Shown here one piece after another: positions 25,034 through 33,473 of a stretch of 64,000 nt of DNA. Origin of the DNA: UBA5066 sp048500275. GTDB taxonomy: Bacteria; Acidobacteriota; Thermoanaerobaculia; UBA5066. The translations under genes were made by a program, and so were the position numbers. Numbering within the stretch: position 1 is the stretch's first letter; every line of letters starts with the position of its first letter. The notes under the pieces were generated by a model that did no database searches, had not been told where the DNA came from, and was given only the letters and a program-made list of their open reading frames with translations. Where the stretch lies: the NCBI GenBank assembly GCA_048500275.1, contig JASNYI010000002.1:372001-436000 (forward strand), given 5' to 3'.

Positions 25034-26542
25034 GTGAAGGGACGGATTCCGAATCGGTCCCGCGCCTGGGGCGCGGCCGCGGCGATCGCGCTGCTCGCCT
25101 GCCTCGCCGGGCCGGCGGAGGGCGCGCAGGCGAAGCGGAAGCCGGCTCCGGCGAGGGAGCCGACGCTGGCCGAGAGGCTGGCCGCGGTGGCCCGCCGTAC
25201 GCCGACGCGGCACCGGTCGCAGGTGGCCGTCGCGATCGCGCCCGTCGGGGAGCCTGCGATCTACACCTTGAATCCCGACGCGGAGCTCATCCTCGCGTCG
25301 ACGACGAAGCTCCTCGCGAGCGCGGCCGCTCTCGACCGGCTCGGCCCCGGCTACCGGTTCCGGACGTCGATCCTGCAGGACGGCGAGCTCCTTGCCGACG
25401 GGACGCTCGCAGGGCGAGTCGTCATCCGAGGAGGGGGAGACCCGGCCATCTCCGGTCGTCTCTACGACAACGACCCGTGGGCCGTCTTCCGGCCGTGGTC
25501 GGAGGCCCTCCGGGCGCGGGGCATCAAGTCTATTCGCGACGGTCTCCTCCTCGACACCTCCTTCTTCGACGACGAGAGGACCCATCCCGACTGGCCCGCG
25601 GCCCAGGAGCAGCACTGGTGGCAGGCCCCGGTCTCGGCCCTCTCCTACAACGACAACGTCGTCCTCGTGCGCGTCACGGGCGGCCTCAGGCCGGGCGGCC
25701 GGGCGAGCCTCGGGTTCTACCCCGCGCAGCCGTTCCTCATGTCCGTCGTCGGGCGCGTGAGGACGCACGGAGGGAGAGGCGCGAACGTCGGTGTCTCCCG
25801 CCGGGCCGGCAGCTCGAAGGTCGTCGCCTCGGGGGCCGTGGGGTCGCGCAGGACGTGGTCCGGAGACGTCACCGTCGTCGACCCTCCCCTCTACCTCGCC
25901 TCGGCCTTCTCGCGCGTGCTGGAGGAGGAAGGGATCGACCTCGGAGGACCCCCGCAGGTCCTTACGGAGGCTCCGGCCGCGAAGCCGGCCCTCCCGGTCC
26001 TCCACGTCCACGAGACCCCGATCCTGCCGGTCCTCGCCGTGTGCAACAAGAGGTCCCAGTCGTTCTACGCCGAGCAGGTCCTGAAGACGCTCGGCGCCGA
26101 GCGGCGCGGACGCGGTACCTGGGAGAACGGTCGGGCCGAGGTGGCCGAGTTCCTCCGCTCGCTGGGACTCGACCCGGCGCGCTACCGGATCGCCGACGGC
26201 TCCGGCCGGTCGCGCGAGAACGTCTCGAGCGCGTCGGCCTACCTCGACTTCCTCCAGGCCCTCGCCACGAACTGGCGCCACTTCGCCGCCTTCGAGCAGA
26301 CGCTCGCCGTCACGGGAGACCAGAGCGGTTCGCTGCGCCACCGGATGCTCGGGCCCGACACGCGGGGAAAGGTCTTCGCGAAGACCGGCACGCTCGCGGG
26401 GGTCGTGACTCTGGCCGGCTACGTCGAGGCCCGGAGCGGCAAGCGGTACGCGTTCGTCCTCCTCGCGAACGGGGGCACCGCGGAGGCCAGCGGGCAGGCG
26501 TGGCAGAACCGCATCCTGACGGAGCTGGCCCGGCGGGGCTGA
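25034..26542 (+). CDS. dacB: D-alanyl-D-alanine carboxypeptidase/endopeptidase, PBP4 (S13) family
   Basis: 502 residues. A signal peptide/anchor (about 1-30) precedes a class C penicillin-binding protein. The nucleophile motif is SxxK at Ser89-Lys92 (ASTTK), and KTG is at 450-452 (FAKTGTL). The second motif, normally SxN, reads Ser341-Gln-Ser343 (NKRSQSFYAEQ) here. The domain between the first two motifs (about 110-320) is the typical PBP4 insertion. The enzyme trims peptidoglycan stem peptides and crosslinks in the periplasm. The GTG start follows a TACAAT box by 7 nt. The SxS variant leaves activity likely but not certain. Confidence 0.92.
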   Translation: MKGRIPNRSRAWGAAAAIALLACLAGPAEGAQAKRKPAPAREPTLAERLAAVARRTPTRHRSQVAVAIAPVGEPAIYTLNPDAELILASTTKLLASAAALDRLGPGYRFRTSILQDGELLADGTLAGRVVIRGGGDPAISGRLYDNDPWAVFRPWSEALRARGIKSIRDGLLLDTSFFDDERTHPDWPAAQEQHWWQAPVSALSYNDNVVLVRVTGGLRPGGRASLGFYPAQPFLMSVVGRVRTHGGRGANVGVSRRAGSSKVVASGAVGSRRTWSGDVTVVDPPLYLASAFSRVLEEEGIDLGGPPQVLTEAPAAKPALPVLHVHETPILPVLAVCNKRSQSFYAEQVLKTLGAERRGRGTWENGRAEVAEFLRSLGLDPARYRIADGSGRSRENVSSASAYLDFLQALATNWRHFAAFEQTLAVTGDQSGSLRHRMLGPDTRGKVFAKTGTLAGVVTLAGYVEARSGKRYAFVLLANGGTAEASGQAWQNRILTELARRG

Positions 26543-26567
26543 CCGAACGCCGTCGAGAGGCGCGGCG

Positions 26568-26573
26568 TATACT
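26568..26573 (+). promoter_or_regulatory. Candidate minus-10 box of the SpoIIE-type phosphatase
   Basis: TATACT ends 13 nt before the ATG at 26587 in the 44-bp gap after dacB. This would leave a leader of only about six nucleotides, and no Shine-Dalgarno is visible. Confidence 0.4.
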
Positions 26574-26586
26574 CCGCGGCTCGCCC

Positions 26587-27852
26587 ATGGACTACCGCGC
26601 GCTGCTCAAGAACGTCGAGATGACCCTGTCCGCCATCGAGGGGGGCGACGACGTCGTCTCCACCGTCGCCGCCGTCGGGGAGGCCGTCGTCGGGAACTTC
26701 CGCTCCGAGCTCGGGATCATCGGAGGGCGGCTCTACCAGCTGGAGGACGGAGAGTACGTCCTGAAGCGGGGCTTCGGCCGCTCGAGGAAGGTCCTCGAGG
26801 GGCTGACGGTCCCCATGTCGTACAAGCCGATCCGGGACGCCCTCGAGGAGGGTGTCGTCCTCGCCGACCTGAAGGACCCGGGAGTGGACCGCGAGCTGGA
26901 GGCCCGCCTCGGGGTCTGCCGGTTCGCGGCGGTGTCGTTCGGGGACGGCGCGTTTCTCCTCTCCTTCGACGTCCACCCGCGCGTCGACGCCGGCGACCTC
27001 CTCGTCTCGCTCGGGATCATCCGGACCGTTCTCGACTCGAAGGTGCGGAGCGAGAAGCTCGAGGACCTCCTCGAGGAGGCGCGCCGGATCCAGCAGTCGA
27101 TCCTCCCGCGCTCCTTCCCCGAGATCGGGGACTACGAGGTGTGGGCGGTGTCCGCCCCGGCCGAGGCGGTCGGAGGGGACTTCTATGATTTCCTGCCGCT
27201 CGGACCCGACAGCTTCGGCGCCGCGATTGCCGACGCCTCCGGCCACGGCCTGGTCGCCGCTCTCCTCGTGAGGGACGTCTACGTGGGCCTCCAGATGGGA
27301 ATCGGCGGCGACCTCAAGATCGGCCGGGTCATCGAGCGGCTGAACCGCATCCTGAACAGGAGCCGGCTCGCGACGAAGTTCGTGTCGCTCTTCTATGCCG
27401 AGCTCGAGGCGAACGGCGAGATCATCTACGCCAACGCGGGGCACCCGGGGCCCCTGCACCTGCACGCCCGGACGCGCAGCTTCTCGGAGATGGCGTCGAC
27501 CGGCATGGTCCTCGGCCCGTCGCCGAACGCGGCTTACGGAAGGCGCGCCGCGAAGATGGAGCCGGGGGACTTGCTCCTCCTCTACACGGACGGCATCGTC
27601 GAGGCACACGACCACCGCGGCCGGGAGTTCGGCCTCGACCGTGTCCGGCGCATCCTCCTCGACTACCGGAAGAGGTCGGCCCGTGAGACCGCCGAGAAGA
27701 TCCTCTCGGCGGTGGGCGATTTCAGCGCGGGACGCCCGGTGGAGGACGACCGGACGGTCGTCGTGATCCGCCGGACGGGCCGGCCGAGGGGCTCGCTGCC
27801 GCCCGACGGCGTCCCGACGCTCTCACCGCCGCCGTCGCCGCCCTCCGCCTGA
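26587..27852 (+). CDS. PP2C-type serine phosphatase of the SpoIIE/RsbU family with N-terminal GAF-like domain
   Basis: 421 residues. Residues about 1-165 look like a GAF-type sensor. A short coiled linker (EKLEDLLEEARRIQQSILPR), characteristic of RsbU-type proteins, joins it to a SpoIIE phosphatase: AVGGDFYDF, ADASGHG with the metal-binding Asp, NAGHPGP, LLYTDGIVEA and EDDRTVVVI. The C-terminal 25 residues are Pro/Ser-rich. Such enzymes dephosphorylate anti-anti-sigma factors in partner-switching pathways; no STAS or RsbW-like gene is nearby, so the partner is encoded elsewhere. It is convergent with the epimerase gene with 7 bp between stops. Confidence 0.92.
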   Translation: MDYRALLKNVEMTLSAIEGGDDVVSTVAAVGEAVVGNFRSELGIIGGRLYQLEDGEYVLKRGFGRSRKVLEGLTVPMSYKPIRDALEEGVVLADLKDPGVDRELEARLGVCRFAAVSFGDGAFLLSFDVHPRVDAGDLLVSLGIIRTVLDSKVRSEKLEDLLEEARRIQQSILPRSFPEIGDYEVWAVSAPAEAVGGDFYDFLPLGPDSFGAAIADASGHGLVAALLVRDVYVGLQMGIGGDLKIGRVIERLNRILNRSRLATKFVSLFYAELEANGEIIYANAGHPGPLHLHARTRSFSEMASTGMVLGPSPNAAYGRRAAKMEPGDLLLLYTDGIVEAHDHRGREFGLDRVRRILLDYRKRSARETAEKILSAVGDFSAGRPVEDDRTVVVIRRTGRPRGSLPPDGVPTLSPPPSPPSA

Positions 27853-27859
27853 GCCGGCG

Positions 27860-28831
27860 TCAGCCGAGGCCCTTGCCGGCCCGGTGGAGGCGGAACCATT
27901 CCGCGGTGGCGCGCATCCCGGCGTCGAGCGGGACGAGGGAGTCGAGGCCGAGGTCCTCCCGGGCGCGGGTCGGGTCGAGGACGCTCCGGCGCTGCTCGCC
28001 CGGCTTGGCGGGGCCGAAGCGGGGCGGGACGTCGACGCCGCACGCCGCGGCGACGAGGCCGTAGAGCTCTCTCACGCTCGTTTCCGTGCCCGACCCGACG
28101 TTGAAGACCCCGGGAATGCGGCGGGAGAACGCCGCGAGGTTCGCGGCGACGACGTCGGCGACGTGGACGAAGTCCCGGGTCTGCCCGCCGTCGCCGTTGA
28201 CGACGGCGTCCTGGCCCGACAGGAGGCGGTTCATCCAGATCCCGACGACGCCGGCCTCGCCGCGCCCGTCCTGGCGCGGCCCGTACACGTTCGCGTAGCG
28301 CAGGACCGTGAGGAGCCACCCGGCGTCCGCCCCGAGCGCGGCGAGGTACTTCTCGCCCGCGAGCTTGGCCACGCCGTAGGCGGAGCAGGGGTTCAAGGGG
28401 TGATCCTCGTCCGCCGTCTCTCCGACGGGGTCGCCGTAGATCGCGCCGCCGCTCGACGAGAAGACGACCTGGGAGACGCCCGCCTTCGCGGCGGCCAGCC
28501 CGACCCGGATCGTCCCGAGGACGTTGACCTCGGCGTCGAAGACGGGGTCCTCGACGGACTTCCGGACGTCGATCTGCGCCGCGAGGTGGAAGACGGTGTC
28601 GACCTTCTCCGCGAGGAGGAGCGCCTCGAGCCCCGGCTCCCGGATGTCGGCCTTCACGAACCGGGCGTTGGAGGGCACCCGTTCGGGGTCTCCCGTGGAG
28701 AGGTCGTCGACGACGACGACACGGTGCCCCTGCGCGAGGAGGGCGTCGACGAGGTGGGACCCGATGAACCCGGCGCCCCCCGTGACGAGGACGGAGCAGC
28801 CGGGGGGAGGAGGAACGGCTTCCGGTGTCAT
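27860..28831 (-). CDS. NAD-dependent epimerase/dehydratase (GalE-like, extended SDR)
   Basis: 323 residues: Rossmann motif VTGGAGFIGSHLVDAL, DDLSTGD, FHLAAQIDVRKSVEDP, catalytic Ser region SSSGGAIYG, Tyr-x3-Lys as YGVAKLAGE, and C-terminal DFVHVADV and FNVGSGTETSV. These match UDP-glucose 4-epimerase-like sugar nucleotide enzymes. The exact sugar cannot be assigned. The ATG at 28831 is preferred over upstream in-frame codons because TGGAGF then falls at the normal distance and a TATTCT box lies 12 nt upstream. Confidence 0.9.
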   Translation of the reverse strand: MTPEAVPPPPGCSVLVTGGAGFIGSHLVDALLAQGHRVVVVDDLSTGDPERVPSNARFVKADIREPGLEALLLAEKVDTVFHLAAQIDVRKSVEDPVFDAEVNVLGTIRVGLAAAKAGVSQVVFSSSGGAIYGDPVGETADEDHPLNPCSAYGVAKLAGEKYLAALGADAGWLLTVLRYANVYGPRQDGRGEAGVVGIWMNRLLSGQDAVVNGDGGQTRDFVHVADVVAANLAAFSRRIPGVFNVGSGTETSVRELYGLVAAACGVDVPPRFGPAKPGEQRRSVLDPTRAREDLGLDSLVPLDAGMRATAEWFRLHRAGKGLG

Positions 28832-28841
28832 GAACGTCCGC

Positions 28842-28849
28842 GAGAATAG
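28842..28849. promoter_or_regulatory. Overlapping back-to-back minus-10 boxes (epimerase and alkyladenine glycosylase)
   Basis: The bases GAGAATA carry GAGAAT on the plus strand (28842-28847, 6 nt before the GTG at 28854). They also carry TATTCT on the minus strand (28849-28844, 12 nt before the ATG at 28831). The divergent gap is only 22 bp. Confidence 0.5.
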
Positions 28850-28853
28850 CGGC

Positions 28854-29477
28854 GTGAAGAAGGCGCGACAAGCCGGGCGACCGCCGGCCGCGTTCTGGGA
28901 GCGCAGCACCGCGGAGGTGGCGCGCGCGCTGCTCGGGTGCCGTCTCGTGCGGCGGTCTGCGGGACGGCCCCCGCGCACGTTCGTGATCGTCGAGACCGAG
29001 GCCTACCTCGGCGTGGCCGACCCCGCGGCCCACACGTGGAAAGGGCGCCGCACGCCGAGGGTCGAACCGATGTGGGGTCCCGCCGGCCACGCCTACGTCT
29101 ACCGGGTCTACGGGCTGCACGACTGCCTGAACGTCGTGACGCGCGCGGAAGGCGAGCCCGAGGCCGTCCTCCTCCGGGCCGCCGTTCCGGAGCGGTGGTG
29201 GTCGGGCGCGGACGTCCCGAGAGGAGAAATCCTCGCGGCGTCGGGGCCGGGCCGGCTCTGCCGGGTGCTCGGGGTGTCGCGGGAGCTGTCGGGGGCCTCG
29301 CTCGCGGGACCCGATCTCCAGCTCCTGCTCCCGATCCCGGGAGAGGCACGGGGCGTCCTGTCGGGTCCGCGAGTCGGCGTCGACTACGCCGGGGAGGCGG
29401 CCACGTGGCCGCTGCGCTTCGCCGTGGCGGGCTGTCCCGCGGTGACTCGTCCTTCCGGCCTCAGGTCCGTTCCGTGA
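28854..29477 (+). CDS. mpg: DNA-3-methyladenine glycosylase (AAG/MPG family)
   Basis: 207 residues. It has the alkyladenine glycosylase signature VETEAYLG with the catalytic Glu, then DPAAHTWKGRT-like DPAAHTWKGRRTPR, GHAYVYRVYGLHDCLNVV, AVLLRAAVP and a SGPGRLCRVLGV stretch. The enzyme excises 3-methyladenine, hypoxanthine and related bases in base-excision repair. The GTG at 28854 is preferred to an in-frame ATG at 28830 because a minus-10 (GAGAAT) lies between them and the resulting length is typical. Its 3' end overlaps the convergent GGDEF gene by 17 bp. Confidence 0.92.
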   Translation: MKKARQAGRPPAAFWERSTAEVARALLGCRLVRRSAGRPPRTFVIVETEAYLGVADPAAHTWKGRRTPRVEPMWGPAGHAYVYRVYGLHDCLNVVTRAEGEPEAVLLRAAVPERWWSGADVPRGEILAASGPGRLCRVLGVSRELSGASLAGPDLQLLLPIPGEARGVLSGPRVGVDYAGEAATWPLRFAVAGCPAVTRPSGLRSVP

Positions 29478-30684
29478 GGAGAGCCTCGGCCGACCGGGGC
29501 ACCTTCGCGAACCTCACGACCCGGTTCTTGCCTGTCCTCTTGGCGGCGTAGAGCGCCTTGTCGGCGCACTCGATCAGGGCCCCCTTCGAGGTCGCGTCGT
29601 CCGGAAAGACGGCGAGCCCGACCGAGACGCTGACGGGGAGCGGCTCCGGAAGCCCTCCCCCGAGGGGTGAGGAGGCGACGGCCTCCCGCAGGCGGTCGGC
29701 GACCCGCTGGCCGTCCGGGGCGTCGGTCCGGGGCAGGACGAGGGCGAACTCCTCCCCCCCGTAGCGGGCCACGGTGTCCATCTCGCGGACCGACGAGAGG
29801 AGCCGGGCGACGACGCCCTTGAGGACCGCGTCCCCGACGGGGTGGCCGAACCGGTCGTTCACCTTCTTGAAGTCGTCGAGATCGACGAGCAGGAGGACGA
29901 GCCGCTCGCCGTGCCGCGCGTGACGCGCGATCTCCCGGTAGAGCAGCTCCTGGAAATGGCCGTGGTTCGCGACACCGGTGAGCGGGTCGCGCAGCGACCC
30001 GAGGCGTGTCGTCTCGTAGGCCCTCGCGAGCCGGATCGCGGTGACGGCCTGGCTCGCGAAGAGCTCGAGGATCGCCCGGTCGGCCGCGTCGCCGGCAACG
30101 TGAGGACCGGGCTCGTCGAGCTCGAGGAGGCCGACGAGCTGGTCGGCGGCCACGAGGGCGACGGAGGCCGGACGGACCCGCAGGGACCCCGGGAGGACGA
30201 GGGCGAGCGGGGTCGTCGGCCCCGCCCCCCCGGAGGGCTCGAGAAGGGCCCCGCCCTCGACCGGGAGGCGGAGCCGCTCGAGCTCGCCCCACGCCCCGGA
30301 GAGGCCGACGTGGGCCCGCGGCACGAGGACGCCGTCGGCACGGTCGTGGAGGGAGAGGAGGACGCGGCGATATCCGAGGCTCGAGGAGGCGGCTCTCACG
30401 ACGTTCGCCAGGACCGCGTCGAGGGGCAAGTGCGCCTTCAGCTCGCCGGAGGCCCGGAGGATCCTCTGGAGCGACTCGGCCCGGAGCTCGAGGGCCTCGT
30501 TTGCCGCGTGAAGCCGGTCCCGCAGCTCCTGCCCGGCGAGGAGGAGCCCTTCGCGCTCGCGGGCGGATTCCTCTTCGCGCTGCCGCAGCCGGGCCACCGA
30601 GGACCGGTGCCACCTCGCGCAGGCGGCGAACGTCGCCAGCGCCGCGAGGGCGGACGAGAGGAGAGTCGGAAGGAGGGCGTCCAC
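29461..30684 (-). CDS. Diguanylate cyclase with N-terminal membrane segment, coiled coil and GAF-like domain
   Basis: 407 residues: a transmembrane segment (about 4-23), a coiled coil (about 30-75), a GAF-like sensor (about 80-225) and a GGDEF domain from about 228. The active-site loop is GGEEF (309-313) and an intact product-inhibition site RxxD (Arg300-Asp303) lies five residues before it, so it should make cyclic di-GMP under feedback control. It follows the PATAN/DUF4388 gene by 18 bp on the same strand, suggesting a shared transcript. It starts with GTG and has a GGAAAG-like ribosome site. Cyclic di-GMP typically governs motility and biofilm decisions. Confidence 0.93.
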   Translation of the reverse strand: MDALLPTLLSSALAALATFAACARWHRSSVARLRQREEESAREREGLLLAGQELRDRLHAANEALELRAESLQRILRASGELKAHLPLDAVLANVVRAASSSLGYRRVLLSLHDRADGVLVPRAHVGLSGAWGELERLRLPVEGGALLEPSGGAGPTTPLALVLPGSLRVRPASVALVAADQLVGLLELDEPGPHVAGDAADRAILELFASQAVTAIRLARAYETTRLGSLRDPLTGVANHGHFQELLYREIARHARHGERLVLLLVDLDDFKKVNDRFGHPVGDAVLKGVVARLLSSVREMDTVARYGGEEFALVLPRTDAPDGQRVADRLREAVASSPLGGGLPEPLPVSVSVGLAVFPDDATSKGALIECADKALYAAKRTGKNRVVRFAKVPRSAEALLTERT

Positions 30685-30702
30685 GGGGCTTTCCGCCGTT
30701 CG

Positions 30703-32091
30703 TCAGCGCCAGCGGATCAGGCCGCCGTCGTGCAGCTTCTCGAAGACCCTGAGGACCTCGCCCTCCGGGAACGGACTGATCTTCGCGATGCAGCGGACGT
30801 CCCAGAGGCCGTTGATCCGGGAGAGGATGAAGGCCTCGTTGGGCGTGAACGACCAGGACATCAGCTCGTCCATCGGTCGCGTCAGGGACGGGATCGCCGT
30901 CGGCGCGATGGCACCCCCCGAAGCCCCCGGCGGCGGCGCCGGGAACCCTCCGGAGGACCGGGGAGCGGGCTGCGGAGCGCGGACGCCGGCGGTGGAGGGC
31001 GGGGCCCCGACCTCGAAGAGGGACGCGCTCGACGGGCCCGCGGGCCGGAGGATTCCGGACGCGGGGGGGCGGGAGGAGTCGGAGGCTGCCGCCGCCGGCC
31101 GGAAGCTCGTCGAAGGCGGGGGCGCGGGGGGAGGGGCGGCGACAGGGGCGGCCATCGACGCCGTCACGGGTCCCGCCGGGCGCATCGCGTGGGCGCCGCT
31201 CTCGGGGCTGCGCCGAAGGAAGCGCGTGAAGTCCTTCTGGGGCGCGGGCCGCCCGTCCTGGGGCGGCGGGGGAATGCTGAGCTCGTCGGCGGTGTCCGGG
31301 ATCCCCTCGAAGTGCGGCGTCGCCGCCTCCTCGAAGATCGTCTCGTAGGGGTCCTCGGGCGTGAGGTCCAGGCTCTTCGGCGCCCCCCCGGCCGGCGTCT
31401 CGCTGAGCTCGACGTGTCCGCTCTCGAGGAGGTCGAATACGAGCCTCGCGACGGGGAAGTCGGGGTTGTGGGTCGCGACGGCGATGTCGGCGAGAGAACG
31501 GACCCCGTCGATGGCGCGAAGGACGAGCCGTTGCGGCTCGGAGAAGTCCTCGACCGCGACCGGGGCGACGATGGCCGGCACCTCGTTCATCGTCCGGATC
31601 CGCTCCCGGATGCGTTGCCACTCGTCGAAGCGTCGCAGTCCCTCCATGACGATGCCGGTCACGTCGATGGCGATCGGGACCATCGGGCGCTGCGGGATCT
31701 CGCCGTCGATGAACTGGAAGGCCCCCTCCGGCCAGAGGAAGATGTCGTAGATCGTCTCGCAGGCCTTGAGCCTTATCAGCTCGACGAGGTCCTCCTCGGC
31801 GATCGCGCCGATCATGACGAGGATCTTCCCCAGGAGGATCTTCGACTCCTCCTGGACCTCCATCGCCTTGGTCAGCTCCTCCTCCGTGATGTAGCCGTAG
31901 GAGACGAGGAAGTGGCCGAGGTACTCCCGCTCGATCGTGGAGGACGAGGAGATGATCCGCCCGTTCTGGAAGTAGATCCGCTTCTCACCCGCGCCGCCCC
32001 GGATGGCCAGCGTACCCGTCTTCTGCCCCATGGAGAGCCACTGGAGCAGCTCCGACAACTGCATCGTCCGGAGGTTCCCGGTAATGGCCAT
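30703..32091 (-). CDS. DUF4388 (PATAN) domain protein with proline-rich linker
   Basis: 462 residues. The N-terminal PATAN/DUF4388 domain (about 1-130) shows MAITGNLRTMQLSELLQWL, GTLAIRGG, RIYFQNGRIISS and FLWPEGAFQF. A helical DUF-like segment follows (about 140-235). Then comes a low-complexity Pro/Ala/Ser linker (about 270-400), and a C-terminal winged-helix-like piece (SRINGLWDVRCIAKISPFPEGE). PATAN proteins are adaptor or response proteins linked to motility, pili and Ras-like GTPases in several phyla. Coupling to a GGDEF gene supports a signalling role; the partner is unknown. Confidence 0.88.
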   Translation of the reverse strand: MAITGNLRTMQLSELLQWLSMGQKTGTLAIRGGAGEKRIYFQNGRIISSSSTIEREYLGHFLVSYGYITEEELTKAMEVQEESKILLGKILVMIGAIAEEDLVELIRLKACETIYDIFLWPEGAFQFIDGEIPQRPMVPIAIDVTGIVMEGLRRFDEWQRIRERIRTMNEVPAIVAPVAVEDFSEPQRLVLRAIDGVRSLADIAVATHNPDFPVARLVFDLLESGHVELSETPAGGAPKSLDLTPEDPYETIFEEAATPHFEGIPDTADELSIPPPPQDGRPAPQKDFTRFLRRSPESGAHAMRPAGPVTASMAAPVAAPPPAPPPSTSFRPAAAASDSSRPPASGILRPAGPSSASLFEVGAPPSTAGVRAPQPAPRSSGGFPAPPPGASGGAIAPTAIPSLTRPMDELMSWSFTPNEAFILSRINGLWDVRCIAKISPFPEGEVLRVFEKLHDGGLIRWR

Positions 32092-32100
32092 CCGGAAGGC

Positions 32101-32106
32101 ATTCTA
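32101..32106 (-). promoter_or_regulatory. Minus-10 box of the PATAN gene, leaderless arrangement
   Basis: TAGAAT on the minus strand (32106-32101) ends 9 nt before the ATG at 32091. No Shine-Dalgarno lies between them. Confidence 0.5.
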
Positions 32107-32138
32107 AGGGGACGCGGGCGCGGTGGGGCCCCTCCCGG

Positions 32139-32165
32139 CCCGGGCCGCTCCTGCGGCGGCCCGGG
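32139..32165 (-). terminator. Strong GC hairpin after the acyl-CoA dehydrogenase gene
   Basis: CCCGGGCCGC (32139-32148) pairs perfectly with GCGGCCCGGG (32156-32165) around a 7-nt loop, 15 bp after the acyl-CoA dehydrogenase stop on the minus strand. It has no T run, so if it ends transcription it may need a factor. Confidence 0.55.
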
Positions 32166-32180
32166 AGGGGCGGAAGGGGC

Positions 32181-33368
32181 CTACTCGGAAGGGGGGTTGT
32201 AGGAGGGGATTCCCGTGACGGCCTGCCCGATGACGAGGGTGTGGATGTCGTGGGTCCCCTCGTAGGTGAAGACCGACTCGATGTTGGCGAGGTGCCGGAA
32301 GACCGGGTACTCGCCGACGATCCCGTTGGCGCCGAGGATCTCGCGGGCGAGCTTCGCGCATTCCCGCGCGACCCAGACGTTGTTCCTCTTCGCCATCGAG
32401 ACGTGCTCGGGCTTCATCGTCCCGGCGTCCTTCATCCGGCCGAGCTGGAGGGCGAGGAGCTGCCCCTTCGTGATCTCGGTGATCATGAAGGCCAGCTTCT
32501 CCTGGACCATCTGGTGGGCCGCGATCGGCCGGTCCATGAACTGCTTGCGGCTCTTGGCGTAGTCGAGCGCGCAGGTGTAGGTCGCCATGGCCGAGCCGAT
32601 GCCGCCCCAGGAGATCCCGTAACGTGCCTGCGTGAGGCAGGAGAGGGGTCCCTTCAGCCCGTCGACGCCGGGGAGGACGTTCTCGGCCGGGATCCGGCAG
32701 TCCTCGAACGCGAGCTGGCCGGTGACGGAGGCCCGCAGAGACATCTTCATCCGGTGCTCGGAGGTCGTGAAGCCGGGCGTCCCCTTCTCGACGAGGAACC
32801 CCCGGATCCGGCCGTCATACCCCCCGTCCTTCGCCCAGACGACGGCGACGTCGGCGATCGTCCCGTTCGTGATCCACGCCTTGGCGCCGTTCAGGACCCA
32901 GGAGTCCCCGTCCTTCTTCGCCACGGTGCGCATCCCGCCCGGGTTCGACCCGAAGTCGGGCTCGGTCAGGCCGAAGCAGCCGATCGCCTCGCCCTTTGCC
33001 AGCGCCGGGATCCACCGGTCCTTCTGTTCCTTCGAGCCGTACTTCCAGATCGGGAACATGACGAGGGAGGACTGCACCGACGCGAAGGACCGGAGTCCCG
33101 AGTCACCCCGCTCGAGCTCCTGGGTGATGAGCCCGTACGCGACGTTCGAGAGGCCAGGGAGCCCGTAGTCGGGGATCGTGGGCCCGAAGAGGTTCATCGC
33201 GGCCATCTTCGGGACGAGCTCGGCCGGGAAGCGCCCTTCGTACGCGCACTCTTCGATGATCGGCAGGACCTCGTTGTCGACGAAGTCGCGGACGAGGTCG
33301 CGGACGGCCACTTCCTCGTCGGAGAGGAGCCCGTCCAGCTGGAAGAAATCGACGCCCTGGAATGCCAC
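32181..33368 (-). CDS. Acyl-CoA dehydrogenase, glutaryl-CoA dehydrogenase-like
   Basis: 395 residues of the acyl-CoA dehydrogenase fold, with best agreement to glutaryl-CoA dehydrogenases: SVQSSLVMFPIWKYGSKEQK, GCFGLTEPDFGSNPGGM, KAWITNG, RGFLVEKG, and the catalytic-Glu segment TYEGTHDIHTLVIGQAVTG. FAD oxidises glutaryl-CoA and decarboxylates it to crotonyl-CoA in lysine/tryptophan breakdown; a close non-decarboxylating variant is possible. The GTG at 33368 is chosen because AGGAGG (33380-33375) sits 6 nt upstream, one of the few strong Shine-Dalgarno sites here. A TAGATT box (33424-33419) may be its minus-10, giving a normal leader. Confidence 0.88.
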   Translation of the reverse strand: MAFQGVDFFQLDGLLSDEEVAVRDLVRDFVDNEVLPIIEECAYEGRFPAELVPKMAAMNLFGPTIPDYGLPGLSNVAYGLITQELERGDSGLRSFASVQSSLVMFPIWKYGSKEQKDRWIPALAKGEAIGCFGLTEPDFGSNPGGMRTVAKKDGDSWVLNGAKAWITNGTIADVAVVWAKDGGYDGRIRGFLVEKGTPGFTTSEHRMKMSLRASVTGQLAFEDCRIPAENVLPGVDGLKGPLSCLTQARYGISWGGIGSAMATYTCALDYAKSRKQFMDRPIAAHQMVQEKLAFMITEITKGQLLALQLGRMKDAGTMKPEHVSMAKRNNVWVARECAKLAREILGANGIVGEYPVFRHLANIESVFTYEGTHDIHTLVIGQAVTGIPSYNPPSE

Positions 33369-33473
33369 GAGTTGCCTCCTCAGGCGCACGACGGCCGGCA
33401 GCCGCGCGCGGACGGGGGAATCTAGCATGCGGGCGTTGACGGGCCGGCCGGCCCGGGAGCATTCTGGCGCCCC

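Noticed and set aside
28830..28853. ATG at 28830 as the start of the alkyladenine glycosylase
   Set aside because: The minus-10 box GAGAAT (28842-28847) lies downstream of it, so the codon would not be in the transcript.
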